From positions 248,001-312,000 of the forward strand of contig NZ_SMGR01000003.1 in assembly GCF_004346865.1 (NCBI RefSeq): 64,000 bases of DNA. The letters are read 5' to 3'. The notes under the pieces are model-generated. The model was not told the origin of the DNA. It was given only the letters and a program-made list of their open reading frames with translations, and made no database searches. Made by a program: the position numbers and the translations under genes. This stretch comes from Shimia isoporae (GTDB taxonomy: Bacteria; Pseudomonadota; Alphaproteobacteria; Rhodobacterales; Rhodobacteraceae). This document shows, piece after piece, positions 1-6,965 of the stretch. Numbering within the stretch: the stretch's first letter is position 1; every line of letters starts with the position of its first letter.

Positions 1-822
1 ATAGACCAGCCACAATACGGATCGATCCGCCACTTCCCACTCCGGCAGCACCCGAACCAGCCGCCCGTCAGCCAGTTCGGTATGAACATTCCACAGCGAG
101 TTGGCCGAGATGCCTGCCCCGGCTACGGTTGCGATCCGCTGGCTTGCGCCATCATCTACGATCAAAGGACATCTCCCGGCACTCGGATCAAACAGCCCAG
201 TTGCTCCATCCGGACCGTGCAAGCTCCGCGCTGCCATGCCCTGAAACCCGATCAACGCATGTTCCGCCAAGTCAGCAGGGCGTTCAGGCATGCCGTACGC
301 CTCAAGATATGCCGGTGACGCCACCAGAATACGCTCGTCATCCGCCAGTTTGCGTCCCTTTAGAGATGTGTCTTCCAGCGCCGTATTGCGCAACGCCAGA
401 TCAAAACTCCCCGCGATCAGATCCTGCGGATTGTCCGTCAGCCGCAAATCCAGCGTCAGTGCCGGGTGCTTGGCCAGAAACTCGGGCAAAACAGGCACCA
501 CAAAGGCCTGCGCAAAAGTGCTGGACGCCGCAAACCGAAGCGTGCCCGTCAAAACCGTCTGTCCGCGACCCAGCGCAGCCAGCGCGGCGTCTTCCTGTGC
601 CAAGATCTCCCGCGCATAGGGCAGAAACTCTGCTCCTTGCACAGACAGGGACACCTTGCGTGTACTGCGATGCAAAAGATCCGCGCCCAGCGCGTTTTCA
701 AGCTTTGCCAATCGCGCACTCGCAACTGCTGGTGCCAGTCCCAGCTCCCGCCCCGCGGCACTGATATTGAGCATGTCTGCCGCTCGCACGAACAATCGTA
801 CCGCCTCTGTATCCAATGCCAT
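1..822 (-). CDS. LysR-family transcriptional regulator (3' end cut off by window edge)
   Basis: The reading frame is open from the ATG at 822 to base 1, giving 274 codons with no stop, so the C-terminus lies outside the window. The first 60 residues form a LysR winged HTH (MALDTEAVRLFVRAADMLN, then SAAGRELGLAPAVASARLAKLE). The rest matches the periplasmic-binding-like effector domain (TGTLRFAASSTFAQAFVVPVLPEF is typical of its first strand). It is divergent from the DUF1330 gene at 935, with about 110 bases between them, the usual arrangement of a LysR regulator and a target. The effector cannot be predicted. Confidence 0.9.
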   Translation of the reverse strand, partial: MALDTEAVRLFVRAADMLNISAAGRELGLAPAVASARLAKLENALGADLLHRSTRKVSLSVQGAEFLPYAREILAQEDAALAALGRGQTVLTGTLRFAASSTFAQAFVVPVLPEFLAKHPALTLDLRLTDNPQDLIAGSFDLALRNTALEDTSLKGRKLADDERILVASPAYLEAYGMPERPADLAEHALIGFQGMAARSLHGPDGATGLFDPSAGRCPLIVDDGASQRIATVAGAGISANSLWNVHTELADGRLVRVLPEWEVADRSVLWLVY

Positions 823-934
823 TATTTAGATTTCCCGAATTATGAAGCTCGAAGATCGCCATTCCCGTGGGATTTCGACCTCAGTATATCTCAATCATGA
901 AAAATGAACGCCAGAAACGCAAGGGAATGCAACA

Positions 935-1237
935 ATGACCTACTACTCTATACTCGCTGTAACCCCAACCAACGACGACTGGGTTGCCGACTATATCGGC
1001 CCCGCAAACAAACTTGTCGCGCACTACGGTGGCAAATACATCGCGCGCACCTCCAGCCACGAGCAAGTCGAAGGAGCGGACACTCCGGCGGCTCTGCGTA
1101 TCCTGATTGCGTGGCCGTCGCGACAGGCTGCGCTCGACTTCATGGCCGACCCCGAATACGCCCCACATCTCGCGGCTCGCACGGCTGGGTCTGAAAGTTT
1201 CCACTGGCTCGTCGAAGGCAAAGACGATCTGGCCTGA
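935..1237 (+). CDS. DUF1330 domain protein
   Basis: A 100-residue protein starting MTYYSILAVTP. The length, the early YIGPANKLVAHYGGKYIAR segment and the later LRILIAWPSRQAALDFMADPEYAP segment match DUF1330, a ferredoxin-like dimeric alpha/beta-barrel family of unknown function. A hairpin terminator follows. The divergent LysR gene probably regulates it; that is inferred from position only. Confidence 0.85.
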   Translation: MTYYSILAVTPTNDDWVADYIGPANKLVAHYGGKYIARTSSHEQVEGADTPAALRILIAWPSRQAALDFMADPEYAPHLAARTAGSESFHWLVEGKDDLA

Positions 1238-1257
1238 AGCGTCCCGAAACAACAGTC

Positions 1258-1296
1258 AAAAAGGCGCCCCCCAAAGGGGCGTCTTTGTTCTTTTCA
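1258..1296 (+). terminator. Rho-independent terminator after the DUF1330 gene
   Basis: An 8-bp stem (GGCGCCCC with GGGGCGTC, one G-T pair) lies at 1263-1282, preceded by an A run and followed by a T-rich stretch. Confidence 0.75.
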
Positions 1297-1376
1297 CAGC
1301 GACGGAAGTCTTCGGGTGCAGCGTACCAACTATATCACCGGCATCTCCGGTCTCTCTAGCATCGTTGGACCAAACC

Positions 1377-1976
1377 ATGACCTCCCGTTTCTCTCCCTAT
1401 GGTCTCTGGACCCTCTTCGCCCTTCCACTCATCGCGTGGTCATGGATGGCCATGACCTCCACAAACCCGCGCATCGTGCATATGCTGGTGCACCCCACCG
1501 GCGAATGGTCTGCGCGACTGCTGATCATCACGATGATGATCACCCCGCTCGCCATGCTCTTCAAAGGAAAGGGGTGGACGCGCTGGCTTAAGAAAAACCG
1601 CCGCTACTTCGGTGTTGCGGCATTTGCCTACGCCGCGCTGCACACGGTCTTCTACCTGATCGACCGCGGCTCCCTGCCGCGCATCATCAACCATCTGGAT
1701 CGCACATGGATCTGGACCGGTTGGGTGGCATTTGTGATCTTCATTCCGCTGGCAGTCACGTCAACGGACGCTTGGGTCCGCAAACTTGGCACCTGGTGGA
1801 AGCCGCTCCAGCGCTGGACGTATGTCGCAGCGCTTTTCACGCTGGTCCACTGGGCAGCCCTGCACGATTGGAAAGAACCTGCCGCCGCCATCGTCCACTT
1901 CGCCCCACTCGCTGCTCTGGAAGCCTATAGACTATGGTACTGGTACTTGCGTCCGCGACCTGCGCGCGCGGCGTAG
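1377..1976 (+). CDS. MsrQ-like heme-binding membrane protein (ferric reductase-like transmembrane domain)
   Basis: A 199-residue protein starting MTSRFSPYGLW with five or six hydrophobic helices. The pattern HPTGEWSARLLIITMMITPL, RRYFGVAAFAYAALHTVFYLIDRG, IPLAVTSTDAWVRKLG and WKPLQRWTYVAALFTLVHW is that of MsrQ and related ferric-reductase-like domains, with histidines in helices that can hold b-type heme. In the known system MsrQ passes electrons to the periplasmic methionine sulfoxide reductase MsrP. No msrP is next to it here, so the partner is elsewhere or different. The start was chosen at 1377 because the upstream part of the open frame reads across the preceding terminator. Confidence 0.75.
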   Translation: MTSRFSPYGLWTLFALPLIAWSWMAMTSTNPRIVHMLVHPTGEWSARLLIITMMITPLAMLFKGKGWTRWLKKNRRYFGVAAFAYAALHTVFYLIDRGSLPRIINHLDRTWIWTGWVAFVIFIPLAVTSTDAWVRKLGTWWKPLQRWTYVAALFTLVHWAALHDWKEPAAAIVHFAPLAALEAYRLWYWYLRPRPARAA

Positions 1977-2039
1977 GCGGCGACTGGCAAACACGAGATC
2001 GGTCGTTGCGTTTACAATTGCCTCCGCCACGACTCAGCG

Positions 2040-2077
2040 CCGACGCTTTGCAGACGTAATACCGACGTTTTGCAGAC
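2040..2077. repeat. Dispersed repeat, copy 1 (22-bp unit, about 1.7 units)
   Basis: Two near-identical 16-mers, CCGACGCTTTGCAGAC and CCGACGTTTTGCAGAC, are separated by GTAATA, a period of 22 bp. A second copy lies at 57636-57673, with 35 of 38 positions identical by eye. Copy 1 is intergenic, between the MsrQ-like gene and the mscS-family terminator. Confidence 0.8.
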
Positions 2078-2112
2078 AGGCATTTTCGGAAGAACCCCGT
2101 TTTCTTAATAGC

Positions 2113-2146
2113 AAAAAGGCGGGAGCAGCGCATGCTCCCGCCTTTG
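2113..2146 (-). terminator. Terminator of the mscS-family gene
   Basis: A 10-bp stem (GGCGGGAGCA with TGCTCCCGCC) around a short loop. On the minus strand it is followed by a T run, 3' of the mscS-family stop. Confidence 0.85.
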
Positions 2147-2173
2147 TTGGTCTCATACCATCGCGCGGTGGCT

Positions 2174-2968
2174 TTACGCCTCGCGCTTGATCTCCACCGT
2201 ATGCGGATAGGGGATGGAAATCCCGCCCGCATCAAAGGCTTCCTTGACCGCTTGGGTAAAGCCGAATTTCAACTCCCAGAAGTCATCCGCTTTGCACCAG
2301 ATCCGCGCTGTAATATCTACTGAGCTGTCACCGAGGTTGGTCACACGCGCCCAGCTTTCAGGATCTTTCAGCACCCGCTCATCCTTTGCCGCTGTCGCCA
2401 AAATGATCTCGCGGGCCTTCTCAATGTCGTCGCCATAGTCGATGCCGAACACCACATCCACCCGCCGTGTATCGTGGTGCGAGAAGTTGGTAATGATCGC
2501 GCCCCAGGCTTGGCCGTTGGGTACGATGATCTGCACATTATCCGGTGTTTTCAACTCGGTAACAAAGAGATTCAGGTCCACAACCGTTCCTGCCGTGCCA
2601 CCAATATCGACGTATTGACCCAGTTTGTAGGGACGGAAGAGGATCAACATGAAACCGGCTGCCAGATCGCTCAACGTGCCCTGAAGCGCCAGACCGATCG
2701 CCAACGTCGCCGCGCCCATCATCGCCACCAATGAAGTCGCTTCGATGCCGAAGATTCCCAGAATGGCCACCAGAACCATCAACAGGATCACCCAGCGAAC
2801 AATGCTCGCTGCAAAATTGCCAAGCGTCTGATCGATTTCGGGAGTCTTGTTCACTCGCCGACGCACGATCCCACTCACCCAGCCGGCTACAATCCAACCG
2901 ATAACAAGGACGATCAACGCCTTGCCCGCCGACACCACCAATGGTCCGAAACCCGCGACCTGTTCCAT
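2174..2968 (-). CDS. Small-conductance mechanosensitive channel, MscS family
   Basis: A 264-residue protein of the short MscS type. Hydrophobic helices lie near residues 12-34 and 58-78. The third helix, near 84-110 (GAATLAIGLALQGTLSDLAAGFMLI), is the Gly/Ala-rich pore-lining helix. A beta domain follows (YKLGQYVDIGGTAGTVVDLN) and the protein ends with the family PYPH motif. It releases solutes on hypo-osmotic shock. I chose the ATG at 2968 with GGAG 7 bases upstream; a GTG at 2980 is also open. MscL lies just upstream on the same strand, so two channel types are encoded together. Confidence 0.92.
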   Translation of the reverse strand: MEQVAGFGPLVVSAGKALIVLVIGWIVAGWVSGIVRRRVNKTPEIDQTLGNFAASIVRWVILLMVLVAILGIFGIEATSLVAMMGAATLAIGLALQGTLSDLAAGFMLILFRPYKLGQYVDIGGTAGTVVDLNLFVTELKTPDNVQIIVPNGQAWGAIITNFSHHDTRRVDVVFGIDYGDDIEKAREIILATAAKDERVLKDPESWARVTNLGDSSVDITARIWCKADDFWELKFGFTQAVKEAFDAGGISIPYPHTVEIKREA

Positions 2969-3079
2969 TACTGTCTCCACCTAAACTCTCCATTGGCAGC
3001 AAATCTATCTGCCTGTTCCAGAACGAAATTTGGCGGCCAGGTGCAAGACCCGACCGCCATGACCTAACGCAAATTAACG

Positions 3080-3514
3080 CTATTTGTTCAGCGCGTCACG
3101 GATCTCGAGCAGCACATCCAACTCGCTTGGTCCTGCTGGCGCTTCTTCGGCCGGCGCCTCTTCTTCTTTCTTGGCCGCCGCCTCCTTCACTTGGTTCACG
3201 TAGCGCACCAACATGAACACGACAAAAGCGATGATAAGGAAGTTGATCACGGCCATCACAAACGAACCCCAAGCAAACACAGCCGCTCCGGCTTCCCTCG
3301 CCGCTTCTAGGCTTGCGCCCTCGGCGACCTCACCGGCCAGCACCACATACATGTTGGTAAAATCGACTCCGCCCATGAATAAGCCCACAAACGGGTTGAT
3401 CAGATCACCGACCATAGACTTCACAATCGCTGTGAATGCCGCACCGATGATAATACCAACGGCCATGTCCATCACATTGCCCTTGGCGATAAAGTCCTTG
3501 AACTCTTGCATCAT
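3080..3514 (-). CDS. mscL: Large-conductance mechanosensitive channel MscL
   Basis: A 144-residue protein. It has the N-terminal [23 protein letters not shown] motif, first transmembrane helix about residues 16-42, second helix about 80-105, and a C-terminal charged helix rich in Lys, Glu and Ala ([15 protein letters not shown]). The length and layout are standard for MscL, the emergency osmotic release valve of the inner membrane. The periplasmic loop ([29 protein letters not shown]) is ordinary. Either of two adjacent ATG codons could start it. Confidence 0.95.
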   Translation of the reverse strand: MMQEFKDFIAKGNVMDMAVGIIIGAAFTAIVKSMVGDLINPFVGLFMGGVDFTNMYVVLAGEVAEGASLEAAREAGAAVFAWGSFVMAVINFLIIAFVVFMLVRYVNQVKEAAAKKEEEAPAEEAPAGPSELDVLLEIRDALNK

Positions 3515-3665
3515 TGTCTTCGTTTCCTTCCCTGCATTTCGCGCCTTTTGCTTTATGTTTGGCTGCGCGAGCGAACATTAACCTGTTCGGATTCGCACGC
3601 ATGCGCTTATGGTTTCAGGGGAAAATGCACCTATCTTTTCCCCCATAACCGCGACAGGAGAGATC

Positions 3666-4364
3666 ATGAGCACCGTAACAGACCACCCGATCAACGCCCG
3701 ATGGCCCGCCGAAAACCCTGACGTGATCCAATTGTATTCCTTCCCCACTCCCAACGGTGTGAAGGCGTCGATCGCGCTGGAGGAACTCGGCCTTCCCTAT
3801 GAGGCGCATCTGGTGACGCTCGCCGACGCAGACGTCAAAAGCCCGGAGTTTCTAGCACTGAATCCCAACAACAAAATCCCCGCCATAATTGACCCCAAGG
3901 GGCCTGATGGCGAATTGGTTACGCTTTTCGAAAGTGGTGCGATCCTGATTTATCTGGCTGAAAAAGCCGGAAAGCTTCTAGGCAAATCCGCCGCCGAAAA
4001 GGCGCACATCATTCAGTGGCTAATGTTCCAGATGGGCGGCGTCGGACCGATGTTTGGTCAGATGGGGTTCTTTGTGAAGTTTGCAGGCTCCGAAATCGAA
4101 GATCCGCGCCCACGCGAGCGCTATGTGACTGAAGCCCAGCGCTTACTGAGTGTCATAGAAAAGCAACTCGATGGTCAGGAGTGGATCGCTGGCGAGTTTT
4201 CTATCGCAGATATCGCCATTGCTCCTTGGCTAGGGGCGCTGGAATTCTACGGTGCTAAAGAACTGGTCGGCTGGGACAATTTCCCCAACACCATCGCTTA
4301 TGTCGAACGCTTCATGGCACGTTCGGCCGTTCAAAAAGGCCGCAACATTCCGCCTCGCCCCTAA
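3666..4364 (+). CDS. Glutathione S-transferase (YfcG/YghU-like)
   Basis: A 232-residue protein with an N-terminal thioredoxin-fold domain (VIQLYSFPTPNGVKASIALEELGLPYE, LNPNNKIPAIIDPKGPDG, FESGAILIYLAEK) and a C-terminal all-helical domain (EWIAGEFSIADIAIAPWLGALEFY). The TPNGVK segment and the PxGPDG stretch match the Nu-class disulfide-bond oxidoreductase type of GST. The ATG at 3666 has AGGAG five bases upstream; the open frame extends further 5' without a ribosome site. Confidence 0.88.
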   Translation: MSTVTDHPINARWPAENPDVIQLYSFPTPNGVKASIALEELGLPYEAHLVTLADADVKSPEFLALNPNNKIPAIIDPKGPDGELVTLFESGAILIYLAEKAGKLLGKSAAEKAHIIQWLMFQMGGVGPMFGQMGFFVKFAGSEIEDPRPRERYVTEAQRLLSVIEKQLDGQEWIAGEFSIADIAIAPWLGALEFYGAKELVGWDNFPNTIAYVERFMARSAVQKGRNIPPRP

Positions 4365-4370
4365 ATCCAA

Positions 4371-4402
4371 AAGGGTGCGCGAACTTCGCGCACCTCTCTT
4401 TT
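4371..4402. terminator. Hairpin between the convergent GST and ytoQ genes
   Basis: A 9-bp stem, GGTGCGCGA with TCGCGCACC at 4374-4394, has a T-rich tail on the plus side and a CTTTT on the minus side. It could serve both genes. Confidence 0.75.
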
Positions 4403-4403
4403 C

Positions 4404-4853
4404 TTACGCCGGCAATGCGCTTGTCAGCACATAGCGCAGCATGTCCGCCACAGCTTTGGGATCATCTGTCACCGCCAGTGCCGCCGCATGTACTTCTTTT
4501 AGCGCATGTTGATGTTCCGCCTGCGAGACGACGATAATACTCTTTCCCAATGCGCTGGCGTAACCTGCGTCAAATGCAGCGTTCCACTGCTTGTATTTCT
4601 CTCCAAACCTAACAACGACAACGTCAGCCATTTCAATACCGCGACGGGTACGAATGGCGTTCAACTTCGCACCTTTGTGGTCGTGCCAAAACTTGTTTTC
4701 CTCGGCACCCATAATAGCCACCCCGCAGTCATCGCTTGCGGCGTGATCTGTCACTGGGCTGTTAAACGCGACGTCAAGTCCTTGGCAGGCCTCAACAATC
4801 TGCTCACGCCAGTCCGTATGAATTTCTCCGGACAGATAAACACTCAGGGTCAT
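4404..4853 (-). CDS. ytoQ: YtoQ family protein
   Basis: About 149 residues starting MTLSVYLSGEIHTDWR. The SGEIHTDWR opening, the CGVAIMGAEENKFWHDHKGAKLNAIRTR segment and the VVVRFGEKYKQWNAAFDAGYA segment are characteristic of the YtoQ family, which has a nucleoside-deoxyribosyltransferase-like fold and no proven role. GGAG lies nine bases before the ATG at 4853; in-frame ATGs at 4859 and 4868 are alternatives. It stands next to a methyltransferase on the same strand. Confidence 0.85.
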   Translation of the reverse strand: MTLSVYLSGEIHTDWREQIVEACQGLDVAFNSPVTDHAASDDCGVAIMGAEENKFWHDHKGAKLNAIRTRRGIEMADVVVVRFGEKYKQWNAAFDAGYASALGKSIIVVSQAEHQHALKEVHAAALAVTDDPKAVADMLRYVLTSALPA

Positions 4854-4934
4854 CGACATATTCTCCAATAGGGTCTGAACATGTCATACTCTCTCAGACC
4901 AGCCGCGCCAATTGCGAACAGGCCTGAAATAGTT

Positions 4935-5567
4935 TCATCGTTTGCGTGCCACAATATAACGGCTGGGTGGACGAACAGGAAAATTGCCAGTCTCGATAAT
5001 GTCAAATCCGGCTTCCGCGATCAGGCCCTCAAGCTCCGCAACCTTCAGGTAACGAACGAAAGGCGCCTTGCCAAACAACTGCATCAGAGGAATCGCTGCC
5101 TTCAAAAGGCCGAATTTCAAACCCAGTCCCTGCTCCGCGATACACGGCGTTTTGCTGATGAACAGTCCGCCGGATTTAACGCGCCAGGCGATGTCGGCAA
5201 GATCAGCCTCCAGATCATCCACCAAGTGGAGCAGGTTGTGGGCCATGACGACATCAAATGGTCCTTCAGGCGCATTGGAAGCAACCGCTCGCACGAAGCT
5301 GACATTGCTCACCCCCGCCTCTGCGGCCCGTTCCTTCCCGATCTCAAGCATCTCCCCAGAAATATCGGTGACTGTTAAATGCTTTACGGCGTCTGACAAC
5401 TTGATCGCGGTGCTGCCGGTTCCCGCTCCGATTTCCAGCGCATGATCGCTTGTTTTCAGATAGCTCCGCGTGCGTCCCAGCGTGTACTCGTAGGCTGGCA
5501 TATCACCGATCGGGCTTTTGGCGTAACTACGCGCGTGTTTGTCCCAAAATGTGGCTGAACTCGTCAT
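4935..5567 (-). CDS. Class I SAM-dependent methyltransferase
   Basis: A 210-residue protein with SAM motif I (ALEIGAGTGSTA, about residues 43-54), an acidic strand-2 end (TVTDIS) and a post-II region (DVVMAHNLLHLVDD). It resembles the UbiE/Methyltransf_11 group of small-molecule methyltransferases. The substrate is not recognisable. It is divergent from the LysR gene at 5662, with a 94-base gap, and GGAGAG precedes its ATG. Confidence 0.85.
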   Translation of the reverse strand: MTSSATFWDKHARSYAKSPIGDMPAYEYTLGRTRSYLKTSDHALEIGAGTGSTAIKLSDAVKHLTVTDISGEMLEIGKERAAEAGVSNVSFVRAVASNAPEGPFDVVMAHNLLHLVDDLEADLADIAWRVKSGGLFISKTPCIAEQGLGLKFGLLKAAIPLMQLFGKAPFVRYLKVAELEGLIAEAGFDIIETGNFPVRPPSRYIVARKR

Positions 5568-5661
5568 AACTCTCTCCGGTTTCTCCGTCTTGGGTCATAA
5601 GATAGTCATGCGTGAATACTTGTGAATTGCCGAAATTCGCAAATGCCTTATACAAAAATGC

Positions 5662-6540
5662 ATGAAAGAGTTTGATTGGAACCACATCCGCGCATTTTTG
5701 GCAACCGCCGAGGAAGGCTCGCTTTCAGCGGCCGCAAGACACCTGAACCTGACCCAGCCAACCCTTGGTCGTCAGGTGTCCGCCCTCGAAGCCGACTTGG
5801 GCGTCTTGTTGTTCGAGCGCGTGGGAAGGTCCTTGCAATTAACGGACTCAGGTACCGAACTACTTGAGCATGTGCGGGCAATGGGAGAGGCCGCCGACAG
5901 GGTTGCGCTGGCAGCCTCCGGACAAAACCAGACCATTGAGGGACGCGTAGCCATTACCGCAAGCGACGTGTTTTCCGCATACTTGCTTCCACCGATCCTC
6001 GCGCGCCTTCGAAAACTCGCACCCAAGCTTGTCATCGACGTTGTTGCAGGAGACGACATCCGAGACATCCTCCGGCGTGAGGCAGATATAGCGATCCGAC
6101 ATGTTCGCCCTGACCAGCCCGACCTGATCGCGCGACTGATCCGCGACGCGGACGGATACTTCTACGCGGCTCCGGACTACCTCGACCGGCGTGGACGTCC
6201 ACGTACTTTGCAAGACCTGAAAACTCACGATTTCATAGGCTTTTCGGACAATGACCGCATGCTGGAATACCTTCATCCGATGGGCTTCCCAATCACCCAT
6301 GACAACTTCCGCGCTGGCTCCGCCAGCGGGTTGGTGGCTTGGGAGCTCTGCAGACAGGGGTTTGGCATTGCACCGATGGCCGAAGAAGTCGCGAACAAAA
6401 CGTCCGGGGTTGAACGAGTGTTGCCGGATCTGAGCCCGATCACCTTCCCGATCTGGCTGACAACGCACCGCGAATTGCACACCAGCCGCAAAATCCGTCT
6501 GGTATTTGATGTGCTGGCCGAGGCTCTCGCAAAACCTTAA
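5662..6540 (+). CDS. LysR-family transcriptional regulator
   Basis: A 292-residue protein of normal length. The HTH lies in residues 5-64 (FDWNHIRAFLATAEEGSLSAAARHLNLTQPTLGRQVSALE), followed by a substrate-binding-like effector domain (GRVAITASDVFSAYLLPPIL). It is divergent from the methyltransferase and is the likely regulator of that gene. The stop overlaps the convergent GNAT gene by four bases. Confidence 0.92.
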   Translation: MKEFDWNHIRAFLATAEEGSLSAAARHLNLTQPTLGRQVSALEADLGVLLFERVGRSLQLTDSGTELLEHVRAMGEAADRVALAASGQNQTIEGRVAITASDVFSAYLLPPILARLRKLAPKLVIDVVAGDDIRDILRREADIAIRHVRPDQPDLIARLIRDADGYFYAAPDYLDRRGRPRTLQDLKTHDFIGFSDNDRMLEYLHPMGFPITHDNFRAGSASGLVAWELCRQGFGIAPMAEEVANKTSGVERVLPDLSPITFPIWLTTHRELHTSRKIRLVFDVLAEALAKP

Positions 6541-6962
6541 ATCGTGCGGCTCATCATGACCCGATTGCCTTCGCGGCCGGTCTCCTGCCAGCCAAGATGG
6601 TGATAAAGTGCGATAATGCTCGCGAGATCTTCGTGTGTGGCAAGCGCGATCTCGCTGCATCCAGCGTCTTTTGCCAGCGCCACAGCGTGCCCGATCAACT
6701 TGCCCCCCAAACCCTTACCCCGCGCGTCTGGAGACACCGCAACGTTCATCAGATGCGCTTTCGGTGGGGCAATCGCGACCATCAATACACCCTGCACCTC
6801 GGCGCGCCCCGCCACCCAAACCTGACCCGCCGCGATAGCGCGATCAATCCCGCCGGACACATCCGGCAGGATCACACCCTGATCGCGGTAAGGTTGGTAG
6901 GCGGCATCGATCAACCGCGCGATGGCTTCTGCTTCATAGTCATGAGCCAGACGCGGTAACAT
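6537..6962 (-). CDS. GNAT family N-acetyltransferase
   Basis: A 141-residue protein with the GNAT core. The acetyl-CoA pyrophosphate loop is the segment MNVAVSPDARGKGLGGKLIGHAV (R/Q-x-x-G-x-G/A pattern). The C-terminal strand-loop is ALYHHLGWQETGR. The acceptor is unknown. It begins three bases after the pheT stop on the same strand, with a G-rich ribosome site inside the end of pheT, so it is almost certainly cotranscribed with pheT. Confidence 0.88.
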   Translation of the reverse strand: MLPRLAHDYEAEAIARLIDAAYQPYRDQGVILPDVSGGIDRAIAAGQVWVAGRAEVQGVLMVAIAPPKAHLMNVAVSPDARGKGLGGKLIGHAVALAKDAGCSEIALATHEDLASIIALYHHLGWQETGREGNRVMMSRTI

Positions 6963-6965
6963 CGT

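Noticed and set aside
129..764. 211-codon plus-strand open frame at the left edge
   Set aside because: Antisense to the LysR gene, whose frame is open to the edge with a clear HTH.
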